A stretch of DNA of 64,000 nt from Paenibacillus wynnii (GTDB taxonomy: Bacteria > Bacillota > Bacilli > Paenibacillales > Paenibacillaceae), in contig NZ_JAUSTK010000003.1 of assembly GCF_030812855.1 (NCBI RefSeq), positions 1 to 64,000 on the forward strand, written 5' to 3'. Under the pieces are notes generated by a model. It did no database searches. It was not told the origin of the DNA and was given only the letters and a program-made list of their open reading frames with translations. Made by a program: the position numbers and the translations under genes. Of the stretch, positions 8,281 to 17,735 are shown piece by piece (the first letter of the stretch is position 1; each line of letters begins with the position of its first letter).

Positions 8281-9378
8281 ATGCTTCAACATAAATATTT
8301 TCGGACAAGCTTTGCGATTATTACCTTTCTATTGATTCTCTATTTGGGCTCCAAAGTGATGTTTATATTCACGCCTCTGACTGCCATAATCAAGCTTCTT
8401 CTTGTCCCGATGATGCTGTCCGGCTTCATGTATTATCTATTGCGTCCGTTAGTGAGTTTTCTGGAAAAAAGGAAGTTGAACCGCGCCCTCTCTATTTTGC
8501 TTCTTTATCTGGTGATGATCGGCCTGTTTGTCCTGTTTTGGGTGCTGGTATGGCCGACACTGAGGGAGCAAATTCAGAACTTTATAGATAACACTCCTAA
8601 ACTGGTTCAGGGACTTCAAGATCAGTTCAAAAAATTACAGAAGAGTCCCTTATTTTCACGCTTTTTTCCCGGTGAGTCTGACTTGGCTTCACGACTTTCA
8701 GGATACTTGAACAATACCATTACTTGGGTAACCGATTCCATGTCCAATCTGATCGGAGTGGTCTCCAGTATCGTTGTGGTTATAGCTACACTGCCTATCA
8801 TTCTTTATTATATGCTCAAGGACGGGTATAAGCTGTCTCCAATCGTACAGAGTCTGATTCCTAAAAAATATCGTAAAGAAGGACAAGAAACTCTTAAGGA
8901 TATTGATTCGGCTCTTAGCAGCTTCATCGTTACACGGGTTTTGCTTAACGTCATCCTTGGAGTTATTTTATATATCGGATTTCTTATTATAGGACTGCCC
9001 TATTCGCTGCTTCTGGCTGTGATTTCTGTACCGCTTAACTTCATCCCTTATGTAGGATCTTTATTAGCTGCAATCCCTGTGTTGATCGTGGCTTTTATCG
9101 AATCTCCGACAATGGCTATTTGGGCAATGGTGATTGTAGTGGTGGCTCAGCAAATTCAGGATAATATGTTATCTCCTATCATTTACGGGAAATCGTTGGA
9201 CGTTCATCCGCTTACTATTGTACTGCTCGTAATAGTAGGCGGTGACTTTTACGGTATCATCGGCGTATTAATTGCACTGCCGGTATATATGATTGCCAAA
9301 ATTATTTTCCTCCGAATCTATGAAATTATAGTCGCTGAAAGGGTCGAAGACGCATCCGGGGTTCAAAAAGAGCTATAA
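8281..9378 (+). CDS. AI-2E family transporter (PerM-like)
   Basis: 365-residue membrane protein with the layout of the AI-2E/PerM family: two N-terminal membrane segments, a soluble stretch (about 70-150), then five or six segments including LNFIPYVGSLLAAIPVLIVA and QQIQDNMLSPIIYGKSLDVHP, the family signatures. Some relatives export autoinducer-2 or act as ion/proton antiporters; the substrate here cannot be told. ATG 8281 is chosen because AGGAGG lies eight bases before it; a GTG at 8272 overlaps that site. Own terminator follows. Confidence 0.85.
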   Translation: MLQHKYFRTSFAIITFLLILYLGSKVMFIFTPLTAIIKLLLVPMMLSGFMYYLLRPLVSFLEKRKLNRALSILLLYLVMIGLFVLFWVLVWPTLREQIQNFIDNTPKLVQGLQDQFKKLQKSPLFSRFFPGESDLASRLSGYLNNTITWVTDSMSNLIGVVSSIVVVIATLPIILYYMLKDGYKLSPIVQSLIPKKYRKEGQETLKDIDSALSSFIVTRVLLNVILGVILYIGFLIIGLPYSLLLAVISVPLNFIPYVGSLLAAIPVLIVAFIESPTMAIWAMVIVVVAQQIQDNMLSPIIYGKSLDVHPLTIVLLVIVGGDFYGIIGVLIALPVYMIAKIIFLRIYEIIVAERVEDASGVQKEL

Positions 9379-9380
9379 AA

Positions 9381-9424
9381 AAGGACGGCCCCCTCCGAAT
9401 GTGGAGAGTCAGCCGTCCTTTTGT
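9381..9424. terminator. Bidirectional terminator
   Basis: Stem AAGGACGGC / GCCGTCCTT with T-runs on both sides (TTTTG on plus, TTTTTT on minus). Serves the convergent AI-2E transporter gene and the hypothetical gene at 9448. Confidence 0.85.
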
Positions 9425-9447
9425 GTGTTAACTGTCTGTTTCTTTAC

Positions 9448-9852
9448 TCAACCCCGCAAAGAACGAACAACAAATAAATAAGTCCCTTTCATCAAACACT
9501 GTCCATCTTCCAAGGTTACTGAACCTTTAGTATGTGACACAATAGTTGTATTTAAGGCGATCAGTACCTCATCTTTCCAAACGGTTACTGCTGATTTAAA
9601 ATATATGGCATTATCAAACTGCTGCCGTTCTCTCATAACGTATCCAACAGAATGAAGGACGGGCGGCAAAGCTCTTTCTTTAGGCGCTAAGGCTTTGATC
9701 CAAGCAATGTCACGAAAAGGTACCGCAATCTCCTGATGGCCAATCACTACCTGTCCGAGCGCTGCATCCCATTTACGCAGTACCCCCTTCATAATTCTGT
9801 ACGGCGGTTCGCCACAATACATAATTACAGGTCTGCCCACCCAATGTTTCAT
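9448..9852 (-). CDS. Hypothetical protein (134 aa)
   Basis: A 134-residue soluble protein beginning MKHWVGRPVIMYCGEPPY. The repeated beta-like segments (VVIGHQEIAVPFRDIAWI, SVTLEDGQCLMKGTYLFVV) suggest a small beta barrel. No family recognised, no signal peptide. It lies 40 bp behind ung on the same strand and may be co-transcribed with it, sharing the terminator at 9381. Confidence 0.55.
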   Translation of the reverse strand: MKHWVGRPVIMYCGEPPYRIMKGVLRKWDAALGQVVIGHQEIAVPFRDIAWIKALAPKERALPPVLHSVGYVMRERQQFDNAIYFKSAVTVWKDEVLIALNTTIVSHTKGSVTLEDGQCLMKGTYLFVVRSLRG

Positions 9853-9891
9853 TGCTTCACCTTCTTCCGTTTATCAGAGAATTCCTAATTC

Positions 9892-10560
9892 CTATGTACT
9901 CTCTATAGCCCAATCAATGCCTTTCAAACCCTGTGCCTCCAGATACCGGTTAGTCTCTGAGAACGGACGGCTCCCCAGGAAACCACGATACGCAGACAAT
10001 GGGCTTGGATGGGTGGATTGAATAATATGATGGCGGTTTTTATTAAGGAATGAACCTTTTTTCTGCGCATGACTTCCCCACAAAATAAATACGATCGGAA
10101 CGTTCCGCTCATTCAACTTATCTATAACAGCATCCGTAAAGGTCTCCCATCCAAGACCTTTATGAGAATATGGTTGTCCTTGACGGACGGTAAGCACTGC
10201 ATTCAGCAGTAGCACACCTTGCTGTGCCCAGTGAAGCAGTGAGCCGTGATTAGGAATGGATACGTCAAGGTCATCTTTCAGCTCCGTGTATATATTACGC
10301 AAGGATGGCGGAATCCGAACACCTGGCATCACCGAGAAGCTAAGGCCATGAGCTTGTCCAGGTCCGTGATAGGGATCCTGGCCCAAAATAACAACCCGGG
10401 TCTCCTGATACGATGTCACCTTGAAGGCAGAGAAGAGAAACTCATGCGGAGGATAGACTATCTGCTCCTTATATTCACTATCCAAGGCAACCTGCAGGTT
10501 CTTAAAATACGGTTTTTTGATTTCATCGTGTAATACCTTGTCCCAATCGTTGCCGAACAT
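9892..10560 (-). CDS. ung: Uracil-DNA glycosylase
   Basis: 222-residue family 1 uracil-DNA glycosylase. It removes uracil from DNA as the first step of base-excision repair. The water-activating motif GQDPYHGP carries D62, the uracil-binding N120 sits in LLLNAVLT, and the DNA-intercalation loop HPSPLSAYRG carries H184. Full family length. Start ATG 10560. Confidence 0.97.
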   Translation of the reverse strand: MFGNDWDKVLHDEIKKPYFKNLQVALDSEYKEQIVYPPHEFLFSAFKVTSYQETRVVILGQDPYHGPGQAHGLSFSVMPGVRIPPSLRNIYTELKDDLDVSIPNHGSLLHWAQQGVLLLNAVLTVRQGQPYSHKGLGWETFTDAVIDKLNERNVPIVFILWGSHAQKKGSFLNKNRHHIIQSTHPSPLSAYRGFLGSRPFSETNRYLEAQGLKGIDWAIEST

Positions 10561-10633
10561 AGCGGGTACTCCCCCTGCTGACTTAGTAGTGTTCGCTCTT
10601 TATCTATTATTAAACCTATTATAAGCTTGGGAA

Positions 10634-11296
10634 CTACTTCCGGCCATAATCGGCTTTGATTTCTCCCCATTCCTTGGTCTGCCACTTCAGCAGCTTGTTA
10701 TCATAGGTGTTGGTCTGAAGCCATTTAACTGCCCGATCAATCAGTACCCAGATTTCCTCAGTGGAGGCATCACGCGGAAGGGTGGTTGCCACCTTCTTTT
10801 GTTTGACCCATTTGATCGCATTTACCGAATCACTATATACAGTCTTGTTGCTGCCCTCTTTCTTCAGAAGAGCTAAAGCATGGACTATGGCAAGAAATTC
10901 CCCCAGATTATTGGTGCCCTTGTTAATCGGTCCACAGGAGAAAATAACCTCACCAGTTCCCGTATCGACACCTTTATATTCCACAGGACCCGGATTACCC
11001 CTTGTTCCCACATCTACGGACACACTGAAATAATCAATCTCCTCAGATGTCTCAACGCCAGCGCTCCGCTTGAACGAACTGCTCTTCTTATCTTTGGCTA
11101 TACCAGATGCCGCAGCCCCTGTTCCCCAATTGCCTTTCCAACCCGCTTTGTAAGCTTCATCGGCTGCGGCTTTGGATTCATAAGATTTATATTTGGCACC
11201 TGTGTAATGATCTGTTTGTGCCTGACATTCAGCCCATGTGCTATATACACCTGGCTGTTTACCTGCCCATACCACATAAAATTTTTGCTTTGCCAT
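10634..11296 (-). CDS. rnhA: Ribonuclease HI with N-terminal viroplasmin-like domain
   Basis: 220 residues. Residues 1-50 (KFYVVWAGKQPGVYSTWAEC ... YKSYESKAAADEAY) are a caulimovirus-VI/viroplasmin-like domain that binds RNA/DNA hybrids. A linker (about 55-85) leads to an RNase H fold with D95 (DVGTRGNPG), E133 (NNLGEFLA), D156 (YSDS) and a last acidic residue near 216. It degrades the RNA strand of hybrids. The two-domain layout is like eukaryotic RNase H1 and is known in some Firmicutes. Confidence 0.92.
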   Translation of the reverse strand: MAKQKFYVVWAGKQPGVYSTWAECQAQTDHYTGAKYKSYESKAAADEAYKAGWKGNWGTGAAASGIAKDKKSSSFKRSAGVETSEEIDYFSVSVDVGTRGNPGPVEYKGVDTGTGEVIFSCGPINKGTNNLGEFLAIVHALALLKKEGSNKTVYSDSVNAIKWVKQKKVATTLPRDASTEEIWVLIDRAVKWLQTNTYDNKLLKWQTKEWGEIKADYGRK

Positions 11297-11350
11297 GGTT
11301 GTAACTCCTTATTGTGTGGATAATTATTTGGTGATCCATACATACTACAT

Positions 11351-11932
11351 CTATCTTCTCTCCAGAATACTGAGCGTGGTATCCATAATTCTTTGCAGCT
11401 TGGAAGAGTCGCGGGTGACTTTGACCAGCACACGAAATCCTACTAACGCATTATTCAAATATTCGGAAAGAGCTGATGGATCAAGGTTCTTGGAGATTTC
11501 TCCTTTGTCTTGGCCATGCTTCACGATTTCTAACAGGATCTTCTCTGTACGACTAAAACTGTCATTAACCTTTTCTGCAGCCTCAGGATCATGCAGGGAT
11601 AGCTCCGTTGCCGTATTCACAATCAAACAACCTAAAGGTTCGCTTTCCTCTTTATGGAGGGCCATATCAAAGAGCAGTCTGATGGCTTCTATGGCTGAGG
11701 GCAGACTCTGAATACGCTGATCCATTTTGGATTCCACAATCTCCGCATAACGGTCCAGCACCTTCATGAATAAATTATGCTTGTCTCCAAATGTATCATA
11801 CATGCTTCTTTTATGAATTCCCATGTGAGTAACAAGATCCTGCATGGAAGTGAGTTCATATCCCTGACGCCAAAAAACAGTCATGGCTTTACTCAGTACA
11901 GTATCAACATCAAACTCTTTATTGCGAGCCAC
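11351..11932 (-). CDS. TetR/AcrR-family regulator
   Basis: 193 residues. N-terminal TetR helix-turn-helix (about 5-50) with LVTHMGIHKRSMYDTFGDKHNL as recognition helix, followed by an all-helical ligand domain. The GTG at 11932 is favoured because AGGGGGA lies six bases upstream; the longer frame from 11965 has no site. It is divergent from the lipoprotein gene at 12017, with only 84 bp between the starts, so it may control that gene, itself, or both. The ligand is unknown. Confidence 0.85.
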   Translation of the reverse strand: MARNKEFDVDTVLSKAMTVFWRQGYELTSMQDLVTHMGIHKRSMYDTFGDKHNLFMKVLDRYAEIVESKMDQRIQSLPSAIEAIRLLFDMALHKEESEPLGCLIVNTATELSLHDPEAAEKVNDSFSRTEKILLEIVKHGQDKGEISKNLDPSALSEYLNNALVGFRVLVKVTRDSSKLQRIMDTTLSILERR

Positions 11933-12016
11933 AGTCACTCCCCCTCTGACCTTCAATTTTAGCATTTGTAGAACGATTGGTAAAGATTATTAGCCAAAAC
12001 TTTGGGAGGTAAGTTC

Positions 12017-12595
12017 ATGAAAAAAATCGCAAGCTTAGCGGCCGTATTGTTATTGGTACTAATAGTAGGTTGCGGGAACAATGACAATGGAGCAGCCGGA
12101 AATCAAAATGGGGCAAATAATGCCGCTGGCACCACCACCGGGAATACCAATGGCAATGCAGACCAACCTACTGATGCCGTAACCTCAGCTTCCGTAGTGG
12201 ACAATGAAGCGAACTTCAAAAAGGCGATTAGTAAAGAGGGAACCTGGATTATTGCGACGTTAAGGGACATGACCTTCACTGAGGACCTCATTTTAGAGGG
12301 CGAATTCACCAATAAGGATAAACCAGCACGTAAGATTGCCCTTTACACACAGGATGCGGATAAAAATATAACCAATTCCTTTACACTTACAGCCCCTAAG
12401 ATAACCATCAGAAGTGAAAACGCTCGGATTCAAGGAGGAACATTTGTTGGTGATGTATATGTCGAAGCCAACGGCTTTCAGGTCGTAAATGCAAAAGTTC
12501 AGGGCAACGTCTATTTCGCCAAAGATGAATACCAAGCAACGTATGATCCGTCTGATCAAGGAAGTGTAACCGGGGTTACCGAAGTTCAAAAATAA
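12017..12595 (+). CDS. Lipoprotein of unknown function
   Basis: 192 residues. Signal peptide with lipobox (LIVGCGN; acylated cysteine at about residue 20), an Asn/Gly/Thr-rich linker to about residue 60, then a beta-rich domain with repeating short strands (DLILEGEFTN, ITIRSENARIQGGTFVGDVYV, VVNAKVQGNVYF) that resembles a small right-handed beta-helix. It would be anchored outside the membrane. ATG 12017 follows GGGAGG. Own terminator at 12609. Divergent TetR gene next door. Confidence 0.75.
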   Translation: MKKIASLAAVLLLVLIVGCGNNDNGAAGNQNGANNAAGTTTGNTNGNADQPTDAVTSASVVDNEANFKKAISKEGTWIIATLRDMTFTEDLILEGEFTNKDKPARKIALYTQDADKNITNSFTLTAPKITIRSENARIQGGTFVGDVYVEANGFQVVNAKVQGNVYFAKDEYQATYDPSDQGSVTGVTEVQK

Positions 12596-12608
12596 TATCA
12601 GAGTATGT

Positions 12609-12653
12609 AAAAGGTGTTCTGAAGTCGATGAGACAAAAGGAACACCTTTTTTT
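12609..12653 (+). terminator. Terminator of the lipoprotein gene
   Basis: Stem AAAGGTGTTC / GAACACCTTT followed by seven Ts. Confidence 0.9.
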
Positions 12654-12675
12654 GAATTTAATCATACATAGAAAT

Positions 12676-13864
12676 GAGGCACGGCAATTGAGCAAACTCC
12701 GGTATACCGTATTCAAGCAGGAAGTGATTTGACAATATTCCTTACCACGGATATCCATTATTTATCTAAAAGTCTGACAGATGGGGGTGCGGCATTCCAA
12801 AGAGACCTTGCTCTGGGGGATGGCAAGCAGCTTCGTTACAGTGAGGAGTTGATGAAAGCCTTCGCTTACGATGTACAAATACAGAAGCCGGATATTACAC
12901 TGATCAGCGGAGATTTGACGAATAACGGAGAGAAGCAAAGCCATCTGGATATGGCTGGTCACCTAAAAGCGATGGAAAGCAGCACCGGAACCCAAGTCTA
13001 TGTTATTCCAGGTAATCACGATCTGTTGAACCCTTGGGCTAAGAGCTTCAAAGGGCAACATCAATACAAGACAGAGTCCATTAATCCCAAAACATTCCGT
13101 AAAATTTATGGTCCCTATGGCTATGATGAAGCGCTATCTAAGGATCGTCACTCCTTAAGCTATTTAGCGGCTCCCTCAGCCAAGCTGTGGCTGCTGATGT
13201 TGGATACGAACATGTACCGTAACAATAAAGAGCTTAGACATCCTCAGCTTGAAGGGAGGTTGTCTTCCTCTACTTTGAAATGGATAGATAAATGCGGTGA
13301 GCTGGCCAAGCAAAAAGGCGCTACCATCGTGGGCATAATGCATCACAGCCTGCTTGATCATAGCGAGCTTATGCATGATGGTTTCACGATTCAGAATACA
13401 CAGGAGGTTCGCGAGGTTTTATTAAGAAATGGAATTGCTTCGGTCTTCAGCGGACATATCCATATTCAGGATATCAGTTCTTATAAGCAAGGCACCGAAG
13501 AAATCTATGATGTAGCAAATAGCGCATTATCGGTATTCCCTCATCAATTTGGTATAATGACCTACTCTAATGCGAATCATCTTTCGGACAATTATCATTC
13601 AATGGGAGCTATCGGCGTTTAACCCAAAACCACAGCTACACCAAATATACGGAGCACCAAATTTGGGCTATGGCGGATGTTATTCAACGTCTTCACAAGA
13701 ACTTTTTTGCCGGAAACCGTGTTGAAGACTTGGATGATATAAGCTCTTCTGAGGGTTACCAGCTCTGGCTTACCGCTCCCCCTGGTTCACAGAAAAGCTA
13801 TGTCCTCCAATTGGCTCACCAACGTAACAAAGATAACCACCATTTGCATGTAACGCTTCCTTGA
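12676..13864 (+). pseudogene. Decayed secreted metallophosphoesterase
   Basis: A calcineurin-like phosphoesterase with intact metal motifs in the middle: TTDIHY, SGDLTNNG, PGNHDLL, MHHSLL and SGHIHIQD. The open frame starts only at the weak TTG 12729; upstream in-frame sequence (QAGSDLTIF) continues the family pattern back to a stop at 12675, so the signal peptide is gone. Near 13615 the frame shifts: the frame ending GAIGV is continued by TQNHSYTKYTEHQIWAMADV and FFAGNRVEDLDD, the usual C-terminal domain. N-terminal loss plus the shift make it a likely pseudogene. Confidence 0.75.
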
Positions 13865-13891
13865 GCGGTCATTCCAATTAACCTTAGTAAT

Positions 13892-15010
13892 TTATTGATT
13901 TAATGCTTGGGGGTACAGACTTATGATGTCAAAAGCCACCTCTTGACCATTCACCAGCAGCCCTATCTTATGTTCCCCGGCATAATGGCGACGTGTTGTC
14001 AGGTCGGACCAGCGATGAGTCCGCGTACCCTTGAGGTTTGTACCCCCGGGTACGGTTTTATCGGATAATAAAAACAATTTACGGGATGTTCGCCCGTTGG
14101 CCTTCACGAAGTCAATCCCATATTCGATACGGACCCGCGCGGGTTCACCCTCCCTTATACTTAACTCATATTTCAGTGTGCAGCTCCCGCCAATTTGCAC
14201 TACCCGGGGATCCACAAGTATGGCGGCCCCAACCGTAAGAGGGGATGATTCCTCAGAAGCAGCATAACCAAATAGGGACATTATATCGGGATCGGCCTTT
14301 CGTATTAAGGTACGGCAGCCGTGCCGAACAATCCAGTCTGTATTCGGATTTACGCCTTTCCAGCGGCGGGCTATTTCAAGCACCACTTCCGGGTGATCCT
14401 TTGCAATATCGTTCAAATTATTAGCTACACTTTTACGAACATATAGTGATGTGTCCGCCTTTAGCTGCTCCAGTACAGGAAGCACCGGCGCCGGATCATG
14501 CTTGAACATTGGAAGTGCCTGTCCCCAGGGCAGACGCGGTCGGCAGCCTTCACTCGCAAGCCGCCGAACATGCTCACCCGGATGTTTCGACCAAATTTCC
14601 ATCTGGCGCATCATTTTTACCGGCTCCCGTAGTAGAAACGGCCTGACAGCAAATTCAGCAGAAGACTTCGAGGTGAATCTCTCCAGCGCCTTCATGGACA
14701 GACCCCAATCTTCCTCCGCTTGGCCGAATACCTCTACAAAATCAGGGAAAAAGAGGTACGGAAAGCCGACGCAATCCTCTTCAATAGCGAATAGAACCCC
14801 CAGCGCCTCTGCATACGGAAGTTTCAGATGAGTCCCCAATGATTCGGTAATCCTCCTCATCCGCGTTTTGAGCTCCAGTTCATCCCATGGAGGTGTCATT
14901 GTAGTCGCAATGAAATCCTCCGTATCAAACGCCCCATGAGCAGCATGTACACGCTCACCGAAGCGACGCAAAAAATCCTCATTATACATAGCCTTTAAAG
15001 GTTCCGCCAC
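13892..15010 (-). CDS. DNA alkylation repair protein (AlkD-like, HEAT repeats)
   Basis: 372 residues. The N-terminal two thirds (about 60-250) is a run of HEAT-like helices of the AlkC/AlkD type, with typical pieces WSKHPGEHVRRLASEG and YVRKSVANNLNDIAKDHP. These enzymes remove alkylated bases from DNA by base excision. The C-terminal about 110 residues form an extra beta-rich domain (SCTLKYELSI, RHYAGEHKIGLLVNG) also seen in longer members. GTG start with GGAGGA before it. Single gene. Confidence 0.8.
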   Translation of the reverse strand: MAEPLKAMYNEDFLRRFGERVHAAHGAFDTEDFIATTMTPPWDELELKTRMRRITESLGTHLKLPYAEALGVLFAIEEDCVGFPYLFFPDFVEVFGQAEEDWGLSMKALERFTSKSSAEFAVRPFLLREPVKMMRQMEIWSKHPGEHVRRLASEGCRPRLPWGQALPMFKHDPAPVLPVLEQLKADTSLYVRKSVANNLNDIAKDHPEVVLEIARRWKGVNPNTDWIVRHGCRTLIRKADPDIMSLFGYAASEESSPLTVGAAILVDPRVVQIGGSCTLKYELSIREGEPARVRIEYGIDFVKANGRTSRKLFLLSDKTVPGGTNLKGTRTHRWSDLTTRRHYAGEHKIGLLVNGQEVAFDIISLYPQALNQ

Positions 15011-15106
15011 TCTCTTGTCCTCCCTATATGCTAACTGAGTACTTTCTAGTCCACTTTGGAAATCGTATCATAGCGAACTGGACAGCCGTATGTCATATTT
15101 ATTTTA

Positions 15107-15763
15107 TTAGCCGAGTATATCGAACTGCCGGGTTTCAAGATGTATGATACGACTCCTTATATCGTTCTTAGATATGTAAACAGGCTCCCCGTTAGGATCA
15201 ATACAATAGGATATCGGGATGGAGACGCCACAATTTCTATAGGAACCATCTGCATGGCTCGTGCCTATAATCATCGCATTATATTTTCGAGCAATCTTCG
15301 TGGCTTCTTCAATCCACTCTTCGAACTGCTCATCGCTGAACATCCCTACACCAATCGGATGCATAATGATGTCAATTTTCCCTCCGGGGCCTTCCATCCC
15401 TTTTAATCCAGCAAAACCTTGCAGAATCTCCACACACAATAAATAACCTATTGTAACATTGTCCACCACTGCAGCGGACGGGCTGTACAAGCTCTCGTTC
15501 ATAGGGGACTTGGCTCGCTCTAATATAATATCTCCACAAGAATTAATGATCAGGGCCCGATCCTTGTTATTCCGATCTCTATAACTTGTGATGATCAGCT
15601 TCTTATACTGTTTAGCCAACTTACAGAGATTAAGTACACCGCTATCACCTAAAACATATCCTTCAGGGTATAAGAGGGCATCACAATCTTCATGCTTCAT
15701 GAGTTCTTCCCTCAATTGTTCCAAACCTGCTTCGTGATTAGGTTGAGCTACGAGTAATCTCAT
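15107..15763 (-). CDS. Nitrilase-superfamily carbon-nitrogen hydrolase, short
   Basis: 218 residues from ATG 15763 (GAGGTGG upstream). The nitrilase Glu-Lys-Cys triad is present: the Glu of YPEGY (residue 34), the Lys of ERAKSP (85) and the Cys of LLCVEI (110). The fold starts normally (MRLLVAQPNHEAG) but the protein is shorter than the usual 260-300 residues. It should hydrolyse a C-N bond of a small amide or nitrile; the substrate is unknown. Its start overlaps the region just behind the stop of the 15774 gene, so the two are translationally coupled. Confidence 0.75.
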   Translation of the reverse strand: MRLLVAQPNHEAGLEQLREELMKHEDCDALLYPEGYVLGDSGVLNLCKLAKQYKKLIITSYRDRNNKDRALIINSCGDIILERAKSPMNESLYSPSAAVVDNVTIGYLLCVEILQGFAGLKGMEGPGGKIDIIMHPIGVGMFSDEQFEEWIEEATKIARKYNAMIIGTSHADGSYRNCGVSIPISYCIDPNGEPVYISKNDIRSRIIHLETRQFDILG

Positions 15764-15773
15764 GCTTGCCACC

Positions 15774-16304
15774 TCAATTCAGAATATTCATTACTGCTTG
15801 TACATCTTGTTTAGCTCTGCTATTCAGTGAACGCTTGTCTTTGATTTGAAATTGCTCTAATTCATGCCCCGGGTCAATCACTAACGGCAGAGAGATAATT
15901 CCCTCCAATATTTCCACAGTAACCTTGCAGGCTTTAAATAAAAGATCCTTCGATATTACCTCTTTATTAGAACGGATGATCTCTACCATACCTTCTGCGA
16001 ACATCAATTTAACAATGCTGTCTGCACTCATTATGTTCCGTGCCGCAAAGGAGGCCACCTTCTCAACCATACTGCTATCCTGATAATTCTTGGCGATTGA
16101 ACTTAAGGAGGCCACAGCGTCCCAGTTCCGAATCGATAAATCCTTGGAATGCTTTTGTATCATTTCTTGAAACCACTCGATTTCAATTTCTTTCGAAATG
16201 TTGTAAGACCTATATTCTTCGGATTTTCCTTCACGATGCATATGGAGTAAGCTTCCATAATATAAAGTGAATAATTCCTTGGCTCGTTGGGCTTGTTCAT
16301 CCAT
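15774..16304 (-). CDS. Hypothetical helical protein, partner of nitrilase-like gene
   Basis: 176 residues, almost entirely alpha-helical by composition (YYGSLLHMHREGK ... AVASLSSIAKNYQ ... LFKACKVTVEILEGI), no signal peptide, no membrane segment. I do not recognise the family. It is the first gene of a two-gene unit with the nitrilase-like hydrolase (stop 15774, next start 15763), which suggests a joint role, perhaps partner or substrate recognition. ATG 16304 with GAGGTGAAATC upstream. Confidence 0.6.
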   Translation of the reverse strand: MDEQAQRAKELFTLYYGSLLHMHREGKSEEYRSYNISKEIEIEWFQEMIQKHSKDLSIRNWDAVASLSSIAKNYQDSSMVEKVASFAARNIMSADSIVKLMFAEGMVEIIRSNKEVISKDLLFKACKVTVEILEGIISLPLVIDPGHELEQFQIKDKRSLNSRAKQDVQAVMNILN

Positions 16305-16580
16305 GATTTCACCTCATTCAACACTCTAATCTACTTATCTCAGGATACACCTTCGCCCTGCTCTCTCCAATATCCTACCACTTCACTAACCTTCTATGTA
16401 CTCCTCCGAGTACAAAGGTATAATACTAACTTAATTTCTTGATAGTAATTAAAGCGTCGGGATCTCAATAATATAGAAGATTACATTACAACAATTTCAA
16501 TGATAATTGGGTTAGTGTCATCTAGTGCATCCCCGTCTGGAATAGCAAATTTCCATGGTGTTTACATTATCCCGACCTTA

Positions 16581-16999
16581 GGAGCACACTTCCTCGAATT
16601 CAATTGCACTTTTACTCTTCACTTCGCCGTTGGAGCACGTTTCTTCGAATTCAATTGTACTTTTACTCTTCATTTCGCCATAGGAGCACTTTTCCTCGAA
16701 TTCAATTGTATTTATACTCTTCATTTCCCCACAGGAGCACGTTTCCTCCAATTCAATTGCACTTTTACTCTTCATTTCGCCACAGGAGCACACTTCCTCG
16801 AATTCAATTGTACTTTTACTCTTCATTTCGCCACAGGAGCACGTTTCCTCGAATTCAATTGTACTTATACTCTTCATTTCCCCAGAGGAGCTCGTTTCCT
16901 CGAATTCAATTGTACTTTTACTCTTCATTCCGCCACAGGAGACACGAATTCAAAGGTACTTTTATTCTTCATTTCGCCACAGGAGCTCGTTTCCTCGAA
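16581..16999. repeat. 51-bp tandem repeat array (7 full units plus remnants)
   Basis: Seven consecutive 51-bp units start at 16581, 16632, 16683, 16734, 16785, 16836 and 16887; a shortened 44-bp unit starts at 16938 and a partial one at 16982. Each unit begins GGAG, contains TTCCTCGAATTCAATTG and an ACTCTTCATTTC block. Because 51 is a multiple of three, long open frames (17-residue repeats) exist on both strands, but differences between units change residues freely and no frame has a binding site. I therefore see it as non-coding repeat DNA. There are no spacers, so not CRISPR. Confidence 0.9.
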
Positions 17000-17006
17000 A
17001 ATAAAA

Positions 17007-17052
17007 ACACCCTTCCAGAGCTTGTGGTTACATAAGCCTTGAAAGGGAGCGC
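17007..17052 (-). terminator. Terminator of the MATE gene, member of a repeated hairpin family
   Basis: On the minus strand an imperfect stem CTCCCTTTCAAGGCTTATG / CACAAGCTCTGGAAGGG closes on TAAC and is followed by TGTTTTTATTTT. It lies behind the MATE remnant. A close relative with the same apical sequence is at 29704-29751. Confidence 0.7.
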
Positions 17053-17087
17053 TGTTACAGCAATCTTTGAACCCTCATTTTACATTC

Positions 17088-17735
17088 CTACACGGACGTA
17101 GACGCAATAGATCCCTCTAGAGTATCTTCTTGATTTCCCTCTTTTAACTTTTTATTAAAAATAATAAATAATATTACTCCCATTAAGCTTGTTGTAACTT
17201 CGGTTACCGTCATTGACCAGATCACACCATCTAACCCAAAGAAAAAATGCAATGTGATAATCACAGGTATATACAGTACGCCTTGTGTTATAGACATAAT
17301 GGCAGTCGGAGTTCCTTGTCCAGTAGCTTGAATAATACTAATAAATAAACCCGTAAATCCGTTGAACAAAGCAGAGATCAGCATAGCTCCAATAACAGTT
17401 GTTCCTACACTCCACACAGAAGGATCATCAGAGAATAAACGTATGATAGTTTCTCTAAATACATAGACCAAACTTACAAACACAATGGAAATAGTTTCTT
17501 GCCGTATTTTTACTAGCAAAATTAAACGCAAACAGTGGTATCAAACCCAAGAATAAACCCATAGCTAAAAATTCCGGAACCTGAACAATTCTTAGGGTCA
17601 CACCAAACGCAGCCACCACACTATCTCCATACTGAATGGCATAGTTGTTAAGCAGAAGTGTCGTAACAATTAAAAAACTGGCTTGAAACAACTCAGAAAG
17701 ACCTATTTTATCAATAAAAGCCAAGAACACCCCTA
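17088..17735 (-). pseudogene. MATE-family multidrug efflux pump, C-terminal half, frameshifted
   Basis: Two frames together give the C-terminal half of a MATE transporter. The first (17455-17730) includes LLLNNYAIQYGDSVVAAFGVTLRI and IPLFAFNFASKN; the second (to 17088) includes RLFSDDPSV, QATGQGTPTAIMS and LGLDGVIWSM-like segments. The frame breaks near 17515. The N-terminal half, about 250 residues, is missing where a TnpB fragment abuts. Such pumps use Na+ or H+ gradients to export cationic drugs; this copy cannot work. Confidence 0.8.

Noticed and set aside
16581..16999. CRISPR-like repeat
   Set aside because: Units are contiguous with no unique spacers, and no cas genes are in the window.
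16500..17042. Long open frames on both strands across the 51-bp array (17-residue repeats)
   Set aside because: No ribosome binding site, the unit length keeps several frames open at once, and unit differences change residues freely.
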